A DNA stretch of 64,000 nt from Craspedostauros australis. Lineage: Eukaryota > Bacillariophyta > Bacillariophyceae > Mastogloiales > Achnanthaceae. Of this stretch, positions 1 through 10,619 are shown in pieces (within the stretch, counting starts at the first letter, position 1; every line of letters begins with the position of its first letter). The position numbers were made by a program, and so were the translations under genes. The notes beneath the pieces are model-generated. The model made no database searches, was not told the DNA's origin, and saw nothing but the letters and a program-made list of their open reading frames with translations. Where the stretch lies: assembly GCA_026770025.1 (NCBI GenBank), contig JAMXDE010000022.1, positions 558,001 to 622,000 on the forward strand, written 5' to 3'.

Positions 1-170
1 AGCGCCTGCTTGCCGTCCAGGGCAATGATGATCACACTGCCCTTGTGGATTCCTGGCATCTCCGAGACGATTGCAAGGGACGCCCATATCCCAGCAAACT
101 CACTTCTGTAGGCACTGTGAACTTCTGGGGCCCCCAAAACGAACGTTTGGCAGTACATGTACTGCTGGGA
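1..170 (-). pseudogene. RNase H-like tail of the LINE, cut by window edge
   Basis: On the minus strand the first 120 bases encode AYRSEFAGIWASL followed about 12 residues later by SVIIIALDGKQA. The Glu in the first motif and the Asp in the second are spaced like the second and third acidic residues of an RNase H fold (pattern Y-R-x-E-x-x-G, then hydrophobic strand-D-G). This agrees with a LINE that encodes its own RNase H after the RT. The domain continues beyond base 1, so the last acidic or His residue cannot be checked. Confidence 0.55.
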
Positions 171-3100
171 TTCGACGTCTAACGCAATCGATACTGATGT
201 CCCTCGCCTGTCTTTGACAACCCGTCGCTCACCATCAAAAGGCTGTTGTGGCTTGCTTCCCTCGTCGCCTCGTGGAGCTCTATGTCCCCCACCAGTTTTC
301 AATCGGATCATATGCAGCGGTGGGCTTGTCAGGAGGCTTTGTGAGCCAACATGCCTGTCCCATTCAATTCCCTGTGTTGTGGAAACCACAGAGACTCTCT
401 TGGCGTTTGCTGGAGCTTCAGCCACTGTCGCAATTTGAGTGTACTGCTTCCTTTGGGTCCGGCTTCGTCGATACAGTTGATACCATAGAATCGGAGAGGC
501 AGCCAGGTCCCAGATGTCATCTTGATATGGCTCCTTCCACCATTGCCACAACCTGTTGTCGCAGTGCCACTTGCCCAATGGTCGGTGTAGTGTTATACCT
601 CGGTACCACATTGATCTGTACCACTGTTGCCACTCCTTCCACCAACCACTTGGTAATCTCTGCGGTTGCTTCGCCCATCATCTTGGTATGATGGACGCCC
701 GTATTCCGTCGTGTGCCTCCGACAAGATCCTGGTACCTTCGACTGACACGATGTCTGACAATCACAACACCCCTAGTTTTTTATGCACATGTTCAGGTGA
801 TAGAGCTGCGCCCCCTTCACCTGCTGCCGGATCCATGTATCCATCAGAAAGGAGTCACCTTCACGCTGCGTTTCGCTGGACGTCGTTGTTTCGCACACCT
901 CAATGCTGGTACCCTGTAGTTGACCCCACAGACCAGCAATCCAGAATTTGGTTGTGCAATGTCTGAGCCAAGCATATGAGTATTGGAATAGGAAACTCCC
1001 GACCCCTAGCTCCTCCTTGAGCGCTTGCACCGAGCACTTGATCATCTTTCCGGTCTGGGTCCCCGATAAACCTCATCGAAAGCCAGCTGAATCTGAGCCA
1101 TCAGCTGGGAATTGGCAGGGTTTACAATGCCCAATCCTCTGAGGGATTTCGTGCCGTACACCAGATGTCTTAGCTGGGTTTGTGAGCAGCCCATCTTTGG
1201 CAGGGACACTAGTAGTGCCGGCGCCATGATGTATCGCCACTGTGTCTGGGTGAGCTGGACTAGCGGCAAGGCATACTCAATTGTCTTCATGAATCTCAGT
1301 GTAAGTGCCGATCTTGCATCCTCTGGGGAGATCTGCGCAGTACGCATCCTTCCTCCGGAGTCTTTGGCTTTCTTTCACAACTGCCTCGCTTGCTCCCTGT
1401 TGTCTCTGTCGAACTCAATGAGCATGCCCAGGGTGAACAGCGGCTGATCCATGGTCTTGTTGGGGATCTCCGCTCTTGTACCTTGTCCTTCGTCGATGCG
1501 AATACTGGTGTTGGCCTTGGCATCGCGCTGTTCTCATTTATTGGTGTTGAACTCGGATTGGATGGTCCACCATGCTGACTTCTCTGGTACCAGCGCTCCT
1601 CCTGTGACTTGCAGCAGTTGGCTCGAATCCTGGACTGTCTGTTTCAAGGCTTCGGTATCGGCACCGTCGTGCTCCAGTTGCTCGAGTCGGATCAGGTCGG
1701 TATCATCAACAAACGCCGAGCCTAGCACTGGTATGAACTCTCCCAGCAGACTGGCCAAGGCCAATGTGTGGCCCAGTCTTGTCATGGCCTTAAACATGAC
1801 AGAGCTGATACCAGCCCAGATTGCAGGGCCTGCCCCATTGTCTTGTCCAATGCCATGCATGTCACAGTCAGTGACTTTTTTGTAGCGCCTGCTGGACACT
1901 CCGTATGCAGTGCTGATGTGGCGTCTGGCGTCGTGTAGGGTTTTGAACATGCTCCTTGTAGCCGATCCATTCGCACCCGCGGCCATCATTGCCGCAGCCG
2001 CAAAGTTGGGTATGATCCTGTTGTAACACGACTTCGCATCATTGGAACAGAACACCACTGCTACCTTCTGTTGGAATCCGAGGACAATGGTGAGCTGCTT
2101 GCTCAGTGAAACATGCATCGCCGATCTGCGCTTTCGGCTCCTGAACTGAAAGCCTGATAGCCAGCCTTCTCCGCCGTCTGGATCATCTGCTTGCCGAGTC
2201 GCTTGTTGTTCAGGTTGAACTGCGCGTCCATGAGCTGTATTGTACGCAATTTTCAATGTTGAACACTTGCGCCTTCTTGAGAATTTCCACATTGGTAACG
2301 CGTTGCTACGGTTTTGGGGAATGCCCGGTCTGGTATGGTGCCTCCTTCAGCATTGTATCCACGTGAGCCAGTGCCTGAACCGTTGCAGCAGCCTTGTATT
2401 GACCAAAATGGGGACAGCTCTGCTCTGAATTGGTGAGCTCCGTCTGCTTTTTCCAGGCCTTCGAATGCTCCATTACAGTGAGTTCCGACTCGTCCTGCGC
2501 AATAGACTCAAGGGGCTCCAACAGAACCCTGATCATGGGGTCAATTGTCTCTGGTATGGGTGCCTCCGTCTCAACGAGTGGTCGTCCAAAATCTGGTATC
2601 CATATATGGTCCATGAGTTGCTTGCCCTGGCCAATCATACAGGGGGCGCTGTTGACCTGGGAGAACCTCTTCTTGTTTTCCCGGATGCATGCTGTGACTA
2701 TCTTGTACTGCTCATTACATTCATGCAGCTGTCCTTTGTTGTCCATTAACAGAACTTTGGTGGTCATCAATTTGCCTTGCCCGAACGCCGCTCTGAGGCA
2801 GCCAGCTTGCTCTTGCTGCTTCTCCCTGTTCAGGAGAGTTTGCAAAGCAGCTTCGTATTCTTGTTCGTTCGAGTCATGTCGTTGTCTCGCCATCCGCACC
2901 AGGTGATCTTGCCTTGCTTGTGTGTGCTCTATATTTTTCTTGTAGTAGGCTTTGTATGCTTCAGAGCACATTTGCTGCGCTTGTTGGAGGTTCATGCCTT
3001 CCTTGAGGCCTACCCGCTTTCTGGTTTGCCACCGAAGAGAGGAGTTCACTTTCACACCCAGGAGATGCTTCACCTCAAGTGACCAGAGTTGAATCACGTC

Positions 3101-3688
3101 CTGAGAGTGTTGTATCTCTGGTGACCATGCAACTTCCCCAATTTTCAACTTTCTGCACCCTTTCTCCGCAAACTGCCTGATCTGGTTCGTTTGTTCCAGG
3201 AGCTTGTTGAACTGGAGGCGCTTCTCTCATGGCATGGTCCATCCTTGGGCCTTTGTTGATGCCAACAATTCCTCCACGCGTCTGTGTATGTTGTGTTGCT
3301 GTATTCTTCGAAAAGAGCGTTGTTGTAGCGTTGTACAACCCGCACGACACTGAGCACCAGTTTATTGGGCATGATGGATCGAACTGGCTTTATTCTCATC
3401 CCCAGGATCTGTGCGAAGCTCATGTCCGTCCATACTGCTCTATGGTCCGATGGAATTGGAGCCCCAAATGCCAGATAGCCTGCTTTCTCCATCTTCCCCC
3501 TTCCGTAACATAGATTGTGTTGATGGGCACGTTGCTCCTGTTCTGTTGTTGTGTGGCTTGTCGGGATTCCTCTCCTATTCTGTCTTCCACCGCGTTCTTC
3601 ATTCCAATCTTGACCAGTTGCTTGGATATGTTTCTGTCCAGCATGTCATTGTTAAGGTCCACTTGGATCATTATTAAAGCACTATCGA

Positions 3689-3852
3689 AAAATCACAAGG
3701 GGTGAGCAAAAGCAAAGTACCATGCTGGGATTCGAACCCGGAACCTCAGTGAGAATTACTGGTGCTCTACCGTTGAGCTACAGGCGATGCGATTGCTGAA
3801 CCGAACACAAGTGAAATTTATAGATAGTGGGGGCTACGGGAGTAACGTACTT
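3689..3852 (-). mobile_element. tRNA-derived SINE-like insertion inside the LINE endonuclease
   Basis: About 164 bases interrupt the endonuclease frame. The insert is flanked by near-identical words: agcactatcga at 3678-3688 and agcactattcga at 3853-3864, as expected for a target-site duplication with a one-base difference. Removing the insert together with one flanking copy rejoins the endonuclease reading frame without a stop. The insert contains a tRNA-like body with intact A and B boxes (3718-3790), which is the signature of a tRNA-derived short interspersed element or a reverse-transcribed tRNA precursor. There is no clear poly(A) tail. Confidence 0.55.
3718..3790 (-). pseudogene. tRNA-like sequence, anticodon reads TTC (Glu-like), degenerate
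   Basis: The minus strand has a good A box (TAGCTCAACGGTA) and a perfect B box (GGTTCGAATCC). The D arm GCTC/GAGC pairs perfectly. The anticodon arm pairs four of five positions around a 7-base loop whose central triplet is TTC, but position 33 is A instead of the invariant T and one stem pair is a C-A mismatch. The T stem has one mismatch and the acceptor ends do not pair well. It is therefore probably not a working tRNA but the head of a SINE or a relic. A functional tRNA is not excluded without a covariance-model score. Confidence 0.5.
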
Positions 3853-4699
3853 AGCACTATTCGATTTTGTGCTGATAATCATGATGGTGTTTCCTTCCAC
3901 ATTCCATCTGTGTAGTTCCTCCAGCAAGTCTCTGGTCCATGCTTCATGCGGATCTTCCTCTCTTCCTTCGGCATCCAGGACCATTGATTGCCGTGCCCAC
4001 ACAGTACTGTGTCCTTTGGTGGATTGTCATGGCCTTTAGGCAGAAACTGCTTGCAGTAGTATGCTTCCTTTGCCCTCCAATAGAGTCCAACACCATCTCC
4101 CCATCCTGCTCTAGTCAAATCCACTTTGGAATGTGCGAGCCGCCAACTGCGCACTCACCACAATTCCTGCGCCACCGTAAACTCTCTGGTCCTGCTTTGC
4201 TTCATGCGCGTTGTACGAGAAAATGTGCTTGGACCTGGAGATCCGACGTCTTCCTTGCTCCAACCATTGGTCCGTGGGTCACACATGGCCCCATCTTGTG
4301 TTGGTCTCAGCCATGAATAGCATGTCAAGGCCGCTCATCCTGATGAAGTCGAAGATCTCTTTGTTTTTCTGTTGGTACGAGTGTATGGGTATCTGGGATG
4401 CGTTCTGGAAGACGATGCGTATCGTCGCACCAGTCTTGTTGATCATCGCATCCCCGCAAGCATCGTTCAGCCTACTTGCTTCTGTGTGAACAGTCATGTC
4501 TGTCATTGTGCCGTCCCTAGTACACTGTGGTATTGTCCAGTGTATCTGCCCTGTGGCCAATATTCGTTGTTGTCTTGCTCCACTTATGTTAGTGGTACTG
4601 GCTTCTTTCCTCGTTCTCTGTTGCTTTGTTTTGGTGAGAAAGTATTGGCGATCACTGTCATGATCCTTGAGTTGTGTTGGTGTGTTTCTGTATTGTTGT

Positions 4700-7142
4700 G
4701 TTGTTGGTTCTTATTGCCCTTGCGTTTTGTTTGCTTCTGCTCCTCTTTTTCTTTTTACTCCTGTTTTGTGGCTTCTTAGCCTTCAGGTATGATTGGATCT
4801 GTGTCCATGGGGTCTTCCATCTTGTTGTCTCCTTGACTGCCCTCGTCCTCGTCCTCATTGTTGCTGTCGGTCTTGCTTGAGCTGTCCCTGCTGTCCTTGT
4901 CTTCTCCCAACTTCTGGGCCTTCATCTGGTCACTCTTGTCAGTCTCATGCTTGTCTTCCTCCAGGATGCTGCTACTTGGGTTGTCCGGGTCGAAGTCTGT
5001 TTTGGCTGCCGGGTCTGCTGCGAATGGCTGTGGCCTGGCTGACTTGTGTTTCGCAGTGTTTCCGATTGCGGCCCCAATATGGAAGTCTGCTGGGCCACTG
5101 ATGCTGTTGTGAAAGTTGCTACCATTCCGTTTTTCCCGTTCTGTGTTCTTGGGTTGGATGTCATTTCAACCTCAAATTCCAGAAGCAGCACCAGTTTCAT
5201 GTTGTCTTGTTCATCCATGTAGCCTTCCCATCCAACATCCTCCGCGGATAGCTCAATCATCTCCTCTTCGTCGAGATTGAGAAAGTGAGCACCCCTCTTG
5301 CGCGAGTTGCCCCATCTCCAACTCCTCCTTGCTTCTGACCAACCTGATTTTCTAGTCCACTTCATAGTATTTGTTTTGGGACCATGCCTCTGGAGTAAAC
5401 TATCCTTGGCATTTGTGGTCCAGCTTTTTGCTGCAGAAAAATGGTAGTTTGGAAATCAGTTCCCGCGCTTCCACCTGTCATTTGGGATGGAAGACGAAAA
5501 AGGCACGATTGCAGTTGGACTTGTCTGTATCCACTGACATGAACAATGTGTAGTCTGGGTCTTCGAAAGACCGAAGATTTATGATGATCTTGCACAGAGT
5601 GAGTCTTCATATCAGCACTTCCACATCCAACTGCATGATAGAGTACATGCCCTCTGTCACCATTTTCTTTTCGAATGCAACCTGATGTGCTACCATCGAA
5701 CTCAAGTTCGCGAGTTCCAAGGGTGGGTGATGGAACTGTTGGTCGAGAGCATCCGGCATGAACCTCATCTGTTTTCCAAGGAGGAGTACCGTGCCCGCGC
5801 GGTTGTTGAACATGTCGTTCATTGCGACATGGTAGGATCTGGGCTTTGACTCGCTGCACATGATGTGGGTGGCCCTTGGCCAGTTGCAGTAGCTATCCAA
5901 TTCGGATCGTTGTCCTCTCTTCTTCACCAGTTGAATCTTATGGATGCGAAGTTGAGCTACACATTGGTTCTTCACAACCTCATGCCCATTGATTACTTCT
6001 GCCAAATCCTCCATATTCATGGTGCTGTGGCTGCCAAACATCCAGCCTGCTGCCACAATGTTGTGTTCCTGCATGTCAGACTTCCTGAAAGCCATCGTGG
6101 CGGTTACTAGTGTTCCATCATCCTCAAACGTGTCGAGGTCCTGTTTGTGGGCAACCCAAATGTGCGTGTAGGTCATGAATCCTGTTCTTGCATAGAGACT
6201 CTCTACGAATTGCTTCAGCATCTCACAGCTGGTCCACGCAACGTCTGCGGCCATCCAGGGCCATAGCTTTTTGCTTTTCTGTCATGCCAGGACTTTCGCC
6301 TTGGAGTCAGTGCGGAAAATGAATGCGCGTAACGTGTTCAATCCTGCGATGACTTGCACCAACAGAGTATCACTGCCCTCCCTTGACATTGGCGGACACA
6401 CATCAAAGAAGCTCTTGTGAATGTTGCTGAGGACATCATTGATGCTCACCAGTTCTCAAGCTTGTGGGTTCTTCCTTGGGTACGCCGTTACTTTGTTTTT
6501 ATTGGCTTGCATGACTTCTTTTTGGATGTGGGGTTTGGAGAGTTGGCCTGTGGAACTTCTTCATCTTCGTTTTGTCGAGATGGATGCCCTTGACCTCCAT
6601 GAATACCATCCTTGCTTCAATCCACATGGCTGTCACATGTGTGGATAGGATCTGTCCAAATTCCACATCAAAGAGGAGAAGATGTTGGACGTTGCCAACA
6701 GTTGCACCATGATTTGCACCATCAGCAGGTTGGATTCTGCAGTTAGTTTGTTGTTGTACGCATCGCTGAACAGCTGCTTCCACTGTTTGAAGGATGCTCC
6801 ATCTGCCAGACTGTCCCTCATCTCCTTTACGAAGGCAATGGGCTTGTCAAGCGCGCCCTCTTCCCCAGATGCGGCTTGGAAAGGTTCTGAGCCCCGTGTC
6901 ATCAGGTTCCTCTTACAGAGGATGTCACCCCAACTTCTCTCATGTTGATGACTCCAAGTCCAATGGTTCTCATTTTCAGTGGGTTGCTTTTTTGACGTCT
7001 TTTTGCCTGGAGAGTCCCTGGACTGTCGCTTGCCATCTCGGCCTCCTCGTCCTGGAAATCCTTGTGCCATGGTCGGCATCGATCGATCGCTCTGGTTGAC
7101 TTTGCCAGAGCCGTTTTGTGCGTCTGTGCGCACCATTGTCAA
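4700..7142 (-). pseudogene. LINE ORF1-like region, frameshifted
   Basis: Open segments at 7142-6633, 6254-5607, 5859-5362 and 5365-4922 follow one another on the minus strand in changing frames. The first begins with a basic, Gly/Arg/Gln-rich stretch typical of nucleic-acid-binding ORF1 N-termini. The 6254-5607 piece is a well-mixed globular sequence (residues such as THIWVAHKQDLDTFEDDG) that continues in another frame through the 5580-5360 stretch. The last part is acidic and low in complexity (Asp/Glu/Ser/Asn-rich, about 5000-4770). I recognise no named domain. It is assigned to ORF1 because it lies immediately upstream of the endonuclease and shares its strand. Confidence 0.5.
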
Positions 7143-8049
7143 AGATTATGTTCTAGTACTGATTCTACAGGTTCTACGTGAGAATTTTTGTACTGGTCCT
7201 ACGTACGTCATCAACTGTGGAAGAGCCATGGGACATTCTTTGGTATGCAAAATATAGCATTGTGTCACGCTAAGCTTAGTTTGTTAATACAAAGTCCTGC
7301 GCACCCTTCTTTGCTTCCATTGGACAGGGGATGCCGAGGTCATCTGCTGAGCTGTTGGTATGGTGCGGAAAGAGACTGGTGGCAGTGGTGTTGTTTTCCA
7401 TGTTGTTTTCGTGTTGTGATTCATGTGCTTGCAGATTCGTTGACACCAAAATACCAAGCCGAGAGGAGAGCAGATGAACAACGGCCAGCAGCCAGAGATG
7501 GCTGTTGGTGACGATGAGCAGAGAGGAGGTCCAAAGGAACAAACAGAGAATAGATCTGAAGTGAGGACAAGGCCGCAATAAAGAGTAGACATATGGAGGG
7601 AAGGCAGTGTGTGCTGATTGGGACATGGACAAAGCTCAACGTCATGGGCCACAAACGACGCTTGAACCGAGAACAAGGCAATGTGAAAGTCAAGCTGGGG
7701 GTCAAGATCTGGATGACCCACCAACCCACAACTCTGAATTTTGACAACTGATCCATGGCCCAGATGAATCAGCATCCTTGGCATGCCTACCGCTGCCACG
7801 CAATCCTAAACATTTCTTCGAAACCAACCGCCTCACCAACGCGAAATGTGATTGTGTCGATGATAGGCACGACTGAACATCAAATTGAAGCACGACTGGA
7901 GTTTCCAAACCCAATTGCACGTCTACGTCCGCATGCCCAACGTTTTTAGAAATAGACTAATGCGAAAAATATAAACTTTTTAACTACAAGGATAGGGAGC
8001 TTGTTACTTCACACATGTACTCTCTACAACATTATAGGATGAACGAAGT
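7143..8049. other. Spacer with no recognised gene
   Basis: Several open frames cross this stretch on the minus strand (longest 7799-7284), but they are rich in Cys, His and Ser, lack any domain I recognise and overlap one another. I see no RNA gene, clear promoter or repeat boundary. It may include the LINE 5' end. Confidence 0.4.
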
Positions 8050-8244
8050 CCTCAAATTAAAAATCGGCACGATAATACCTTTGTATCCTGAATGGGGTCA
8101 TACGGCACCATCAAGAACAGCTACAAGAGAGCGTCGTACAAACCGTGGCAGTGGAGGATCTTCTACCACCTCTCCAACATCTGCCTCAACCACGTCTCCT
8201 CAGAATTCCACTCGCAGAAAATGTGCGGAGGTAGAATCCGACGC

Positions 8245-8272
8245 CGCCTCCAATCTCTCCAATCTCTCCAAC
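8245..8272 (+). repeat. 9-bp tandem repeat (about three copies) in the MGDG pseudogene
   Basis: The unit ctccaatct is repeated in tandem just before the VVISVHP block and gives the protein repeat LQSLQSLQ. It is a multiple of three, so it does not shift the frame, unlike the three duplications further downstream. Confidence 0.7.
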
Positions 8273-8455
8273 CGGACGTCGTCATCTCCGTTCATCCAGC
8301 CATGAACTTCACACCCCTCAAGGAGACCATCCACATCTCCAAGCATCAAGACAAGCACATCCCATCCTTTACCGTCGTTACGGATCTCGGATCCGCTCAC
8401 AGGATGTGGTTCTTGAAGCACGTTGACAAACTCTACGTCGCATCAGAACGGCTCC

Positions 8456-8471
8456 GTGTCTCTGTGTCTGT
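8456..8471 (+). repeat. 8-bp tandem duplication causing a frameshift
   Basis: gtgtctct is followed directly by gtgtctgt. Ignoring one unit joins the ASERL frame to the frame that encodes ARKQGKTPDENIILTG, which is the expected MGDG synthase order. Confidence 0.75.
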
Positions 8472-8525
8472 ATCACCGCCAGGAAGCAAGGCAAGACACC
8501 CGACGAGAACATCATCCTCACAGGA

Positions 8526-8559
8526 CTGCCCATCCGCCATGGCTGCCCATCCGTCATGA
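8526..8559 (+). repeat. 17-bp tandem duplication causing a frameshift
   Basis: ctgcccatccgccatgg is followed by ctgcccatccgtcatga. Both units encode the family motif LPIRH, which should be present once. Seventeen is not a multiple of three, so the frame changes here. Confidence 0.85.
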
Positions 8560-8720
8560 CTTTGCCGTCCAGGCCGACAAGCTTGGCGTCCGCATTTCCG
8601 AAACCGGCAAGCAGTATCAGCATCAGGTCTGCCAGCAGGTCCTTGGCGATGACGCCTATGATCCATCCAAAAAGATGGTCCTCATCATGGGCGGCGGAGA
8701 AGGTGTTGGAGGATTGTCGG

Positions 8721-8740
8721 AGATTGTCGGAGATTGTCGA
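8721..8740 (+). repeat. 10-bp tandem duplication causing a frameshift
   Basis: agattgtcgg is followed by agattgtcga. With a single unit the sequence reads GGLSEIVDQLYIDLVN without interruption, as in other MGDG synthases. Confidence 0.85.
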
Positions 8741-8985
8741 TCAATTGTACATCGACCTGGTCAACCGCGGTGTCGATACCACAATCTGCGTCGTGTGCGG
8801 TCGAAACGAAAAGCTGAAGACTGATCTGGAGGCTCGTGATTGGGACGCCATCATTAGGGAAGCAAACGAGGACGGCGGGGAGCAGTCCGCCGGACGACGA
8901 AAACGACGACGGAGAAGGAGAAGAAGGAGAACAAGGAGATCGGCGACGACATTGGCAAGCATACTCAGAATTGGATCAAGCTGAA

Positions 8986-9490
8986 TGAGGGAGTGTGAAT
9001 CGAGTGTGAATCAAGAGCCCAGACTCGTTGGACAACATGCCTGAGTGGGATGCGAGCGCAACTGTGATGGAATGGAATGGAATGGCATGCAATGCAATGG
9101 GCTGATTACTCGATGGATCGATCGATCCAATAACGACATCTGAAGTCGGACTAGAGAACAAACAATGTTAATCATAGCCAACCTCATCACCCACAAAACT
9201 CCACAACTAGTGTTATCGCTTGCTGCCTTGCTGCATTTTACATTCTGTGCAGGTCGTACTTGTGGTGTGGAGTACATATGTAGACTCTTGTGTGGGACGA
9301 AGATCCTCTCATTCGTGTAGGTCGGTGGATGTCTGTGGTCATGCCAAGACCCTTGGACGAAATTTGGAATGAGGCAACAGTGCAACGGACGTTGTGCATT
9401 CAGAACTGAATACAGGTATAGTGGCCAATCAGGAGTGTGCTGTGACTGAAGGAAGTCGAATCGAATCGAATCGAGTCAAATCGAGTCGAA
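8986..9490. repeat. Spacer with short simple repeats
   Basis: No gene was recognised. Two patches of simple sequence are visible: tggaatggaatgg-type repeats at about 9066-9095 and a degenerate tcgaa/tcgag pentamer array at about 9455-9493. The rest is unstructured. Confidence 0.5.
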
Positions 9491-9750
9491 TTGAGTGTTG
9501 TGTTGCGAGGTCCAAGGCGTGAATGCGAGGGCAAGTGTCACGACATCCAATCGCCCACAGTAAAAATGGCGCGAAAGTTCGGCGGTTCGCAACTGATAGT
9601 CGTGAAAACCCAACCGTCTTGTTCCCTCCACTGTTCCTTCCACCATTCACACACAAACACACGGTTGCAACAAAATCAAGCACCAAGAAAACAAGCAAGA
9701 CAGTCAGCAAGACAAATCATAAAATCCACTGCCACAACAATCACTTTCCA

Positions 9751-9751
9751 C

Positions 9752-9786
<35 letters not shown>

Positions 9787-9790
9787 CCAC
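9751..9790 (+). repeat. (CAT)n microsatellite in a 5' leader
   Basis: About twelve consecutive CAT triplets end some 20 bases before the ATG at 9809. In the upstream open frame they would encode polyhistidine or polyserine, but they more probably lie in the 5' untranslated leader of the downstream gene. Confidence 0.8.
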
Positions 9791-9808
9791 CAAGCAAACC
9801 ATCCAACA

Positions 9809-10555
9809 ATGAAGTTTGTTCCCACTGTCGTTCTTGCTCTGTGGATCACCACAGCATTTCCCAGCTGTGTCTTCGCAACAGCCAGCCCCACCAAGAAGCC
9901 CTGGTCGATCCTGGGTGGAGCCACCATGGAAGCTGGCAGCAACACCAAGGGTAGCATGCCAGGCTGTGCCTTTGCGCCACACAATCTTCATGGCACGACA
10001 GGTGTGACCACAGCTGGTGCAGCAGCTGGCACTTCAGGTGGTGCTGCAGGTGGCATTCGCCCAACACCAAGTGCAGGGATGCGTCTTCCATCTGTGCGGG
10101 GCTTGTGGAAAGCCCTTTGCACAGCCATTCTCCCACAAGACTTCAAATTTGCGAAGAAGGTGCTGTTTGTTGCTCTCGTTGGTGGTGGCATCATCAAACT
10201 CTTGGTTGATGACAGCATCAACAAGACCATCGACTATGTGGACCAGACTGTGGAACGGCGGATCAGACAAGTTGCAGAGGGTGTCAAGGGCACCACCAAA
10301 GAAGAGCGCAACAAACACATCAATGGCATGACCCGCGCTGCATCAGGCGGGTTTGTTCAAGGTACTGTGGAAGGGTTGCTACTTGCTCCTTTCCGTGCAT
10401 CGTGGAATCTTTGCCTCTGGGTCAGCACATCCTTGGCTAGCATGCTCCGCAGCAGCACCCCAGTGAACAGTAGCAGCATCAACAACACCATCGACACCGA
10501 CAGCACCAATGACACCAACAACACTGGCAACACCACCAACGAACTAACCATCTAA
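9809..10555 (+). CDS. Secreted or membrane protein of unknown function, 248 aa
   Basis: The open frame extends upstream to 9491, but the ATG at 9809 is preferred because it is followed by a classical signal peptide: MKF, a hydrophobic core VVLALWITTAF, and small residues before FATASP. A heterokont plastid signal would need an aromatic residue just after the cleavage site; F in CVFATASP could serve, but the match is weak. Residues 45-85 are Gly/Ala/Thr-rich. A hydrophobic stretch around residues 117-132 (VLFVALVGGGIIKLLV) may be a membrane helix, followed by a charged helix containing VERRIRQVAEGVKGTTKEER. A weak amphipathic segment lies near 200-215. The C-terminus is an Asn/Thr/Ser tail with several N-x-S/T sites, which fits passage through the secretory route. 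No family was recognised. A GGCGCGAAA motif lies at 9568-9576. Confidence 0.6.
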   Translation: MKFVPTVVLALWITTAFPSCVFATASPTKKPWSILGGATMEAGSNTKGSMPGCAFAPHNLHGTTGVTTAGAAAGTSGGAAGGIRPTPSAGMRLPSVRGLWKALCTAILPQDFKFAKKVLFVALVGGGIIKLLVDDSINKTIDYVDQTVERRIRQVAEGVKGTTKEERNKHINGMTRAASGGFVQGTVEGLLLAPFRASWNLCLWVSTSLASMLRSSTPVNSSSINNTIDTDSTNDTNNTGNTTNELTI

Positions 10556-10619
10556 GCATGTTGCCAATGGTATTCTATGAGTTGTGTGTTGACTGCAATC
10601 ACCTGGTGCACATGTAGGC

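Larger units (their letters stand above)
517..4560 (-). pseudogene. LINE ORF2: endonuclease and reverse transcriptase, broken
   Basis: The segment at 4560-4279 has the start of an exonuclease-endonuclease-phosphatase fold: IRIVFQNASQIP, then D-x-L-F-M-AETNTRW, with the metal-binding Glu in AETNTRW. The endonuclease C-terminal half lies at 3671-3145 and includes INTIYVT and SDHRAVW, whose Asp-His is the catalytic pair. The linker and palm N-terminus run 3148-2306. The polymerase core at 2292-1534 has DAKSCYNRI (motif A Asp), GIGQDNGAGPAIW (motif B) and AFVDDTD (motif C, about bases 1697-1717). A post-RT segment follows at 1347-517. At least four frame changes separate these pieces, so no functional protein can be made. 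A tRNA-derived insertion splits the endonuclease near 3690-3850. Confidence 0.8.
1..7142 (-). mobile_element. Decayed non-LTR (LINE) retrotransposon, 3' end off the left edge
   Basis: Read on the minus strand, the region carries the parts of a LINE in the expected order: an ORF1-like Gln/Ser/charged protein (about 7142 to 4700), an apurinic-type endonuclease (4560 to 3145), a reverse transcriptase (3148 to 1534), a post-RT region (1347 to 517) and an RNase H-like tail (about 170 to 1). The parts lie in different frames separated by stops, so the element is dead. The 3' UTR and tail lie beyond base 1. The left boundary of the element and any target duplication cannot be seen. Elements with endonuclease, RT and RNase H in one ORF2 are known from algae; the clade was not determined. 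The 7142 end is the first in-frame Met of ORF1 and is only approximate. Confidence 0.8.
8050..8985 (+). pseudogene. Monogalactosyldiacylglycerol (MGDG) synthase, truncated and frameshifted
   Basis: MGDG synthase moves galactose from UDP-galactose to diacylglycerol in plastid envelopes. Three successive frames match the family: frame 1 (8092 to about 8455) has PDVVISVHPAMNFTPLKET and FTVVTDLGSAHRMWF; a short third-frame stretch has ENIILTGLPIRH; frame 2 has the IRHDFAVQADKLG block and MVLIMGGGEGVG; frame 3 (from about 8735) has LYIDLVNRGVDTT, VVCGRNEKLKTDL and RDWDAII. The N-terminal GGGH diacylglycerol/donor region and the C-terminal SKAGPGT-type nucleotide-sugar site are absent. The frame changes coincide with tandem duplications of 8, 17 and 10 bases. 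The tail after 8870 is an Arg/Lys-rich or acidic low-complexity stretch. I infer a dead gene fragment; a functional copy must be elsewhere if the cell has a plastid. Confidence 0.85.

Noticed and set aside
9491-9808. N-terminal extension of the 9809 gene with a polyhistidine run
   Set aside because: The run is a CAT microsatellite just before an ATG followed by a good signal peptide; a leader is more likely than coding sequence.
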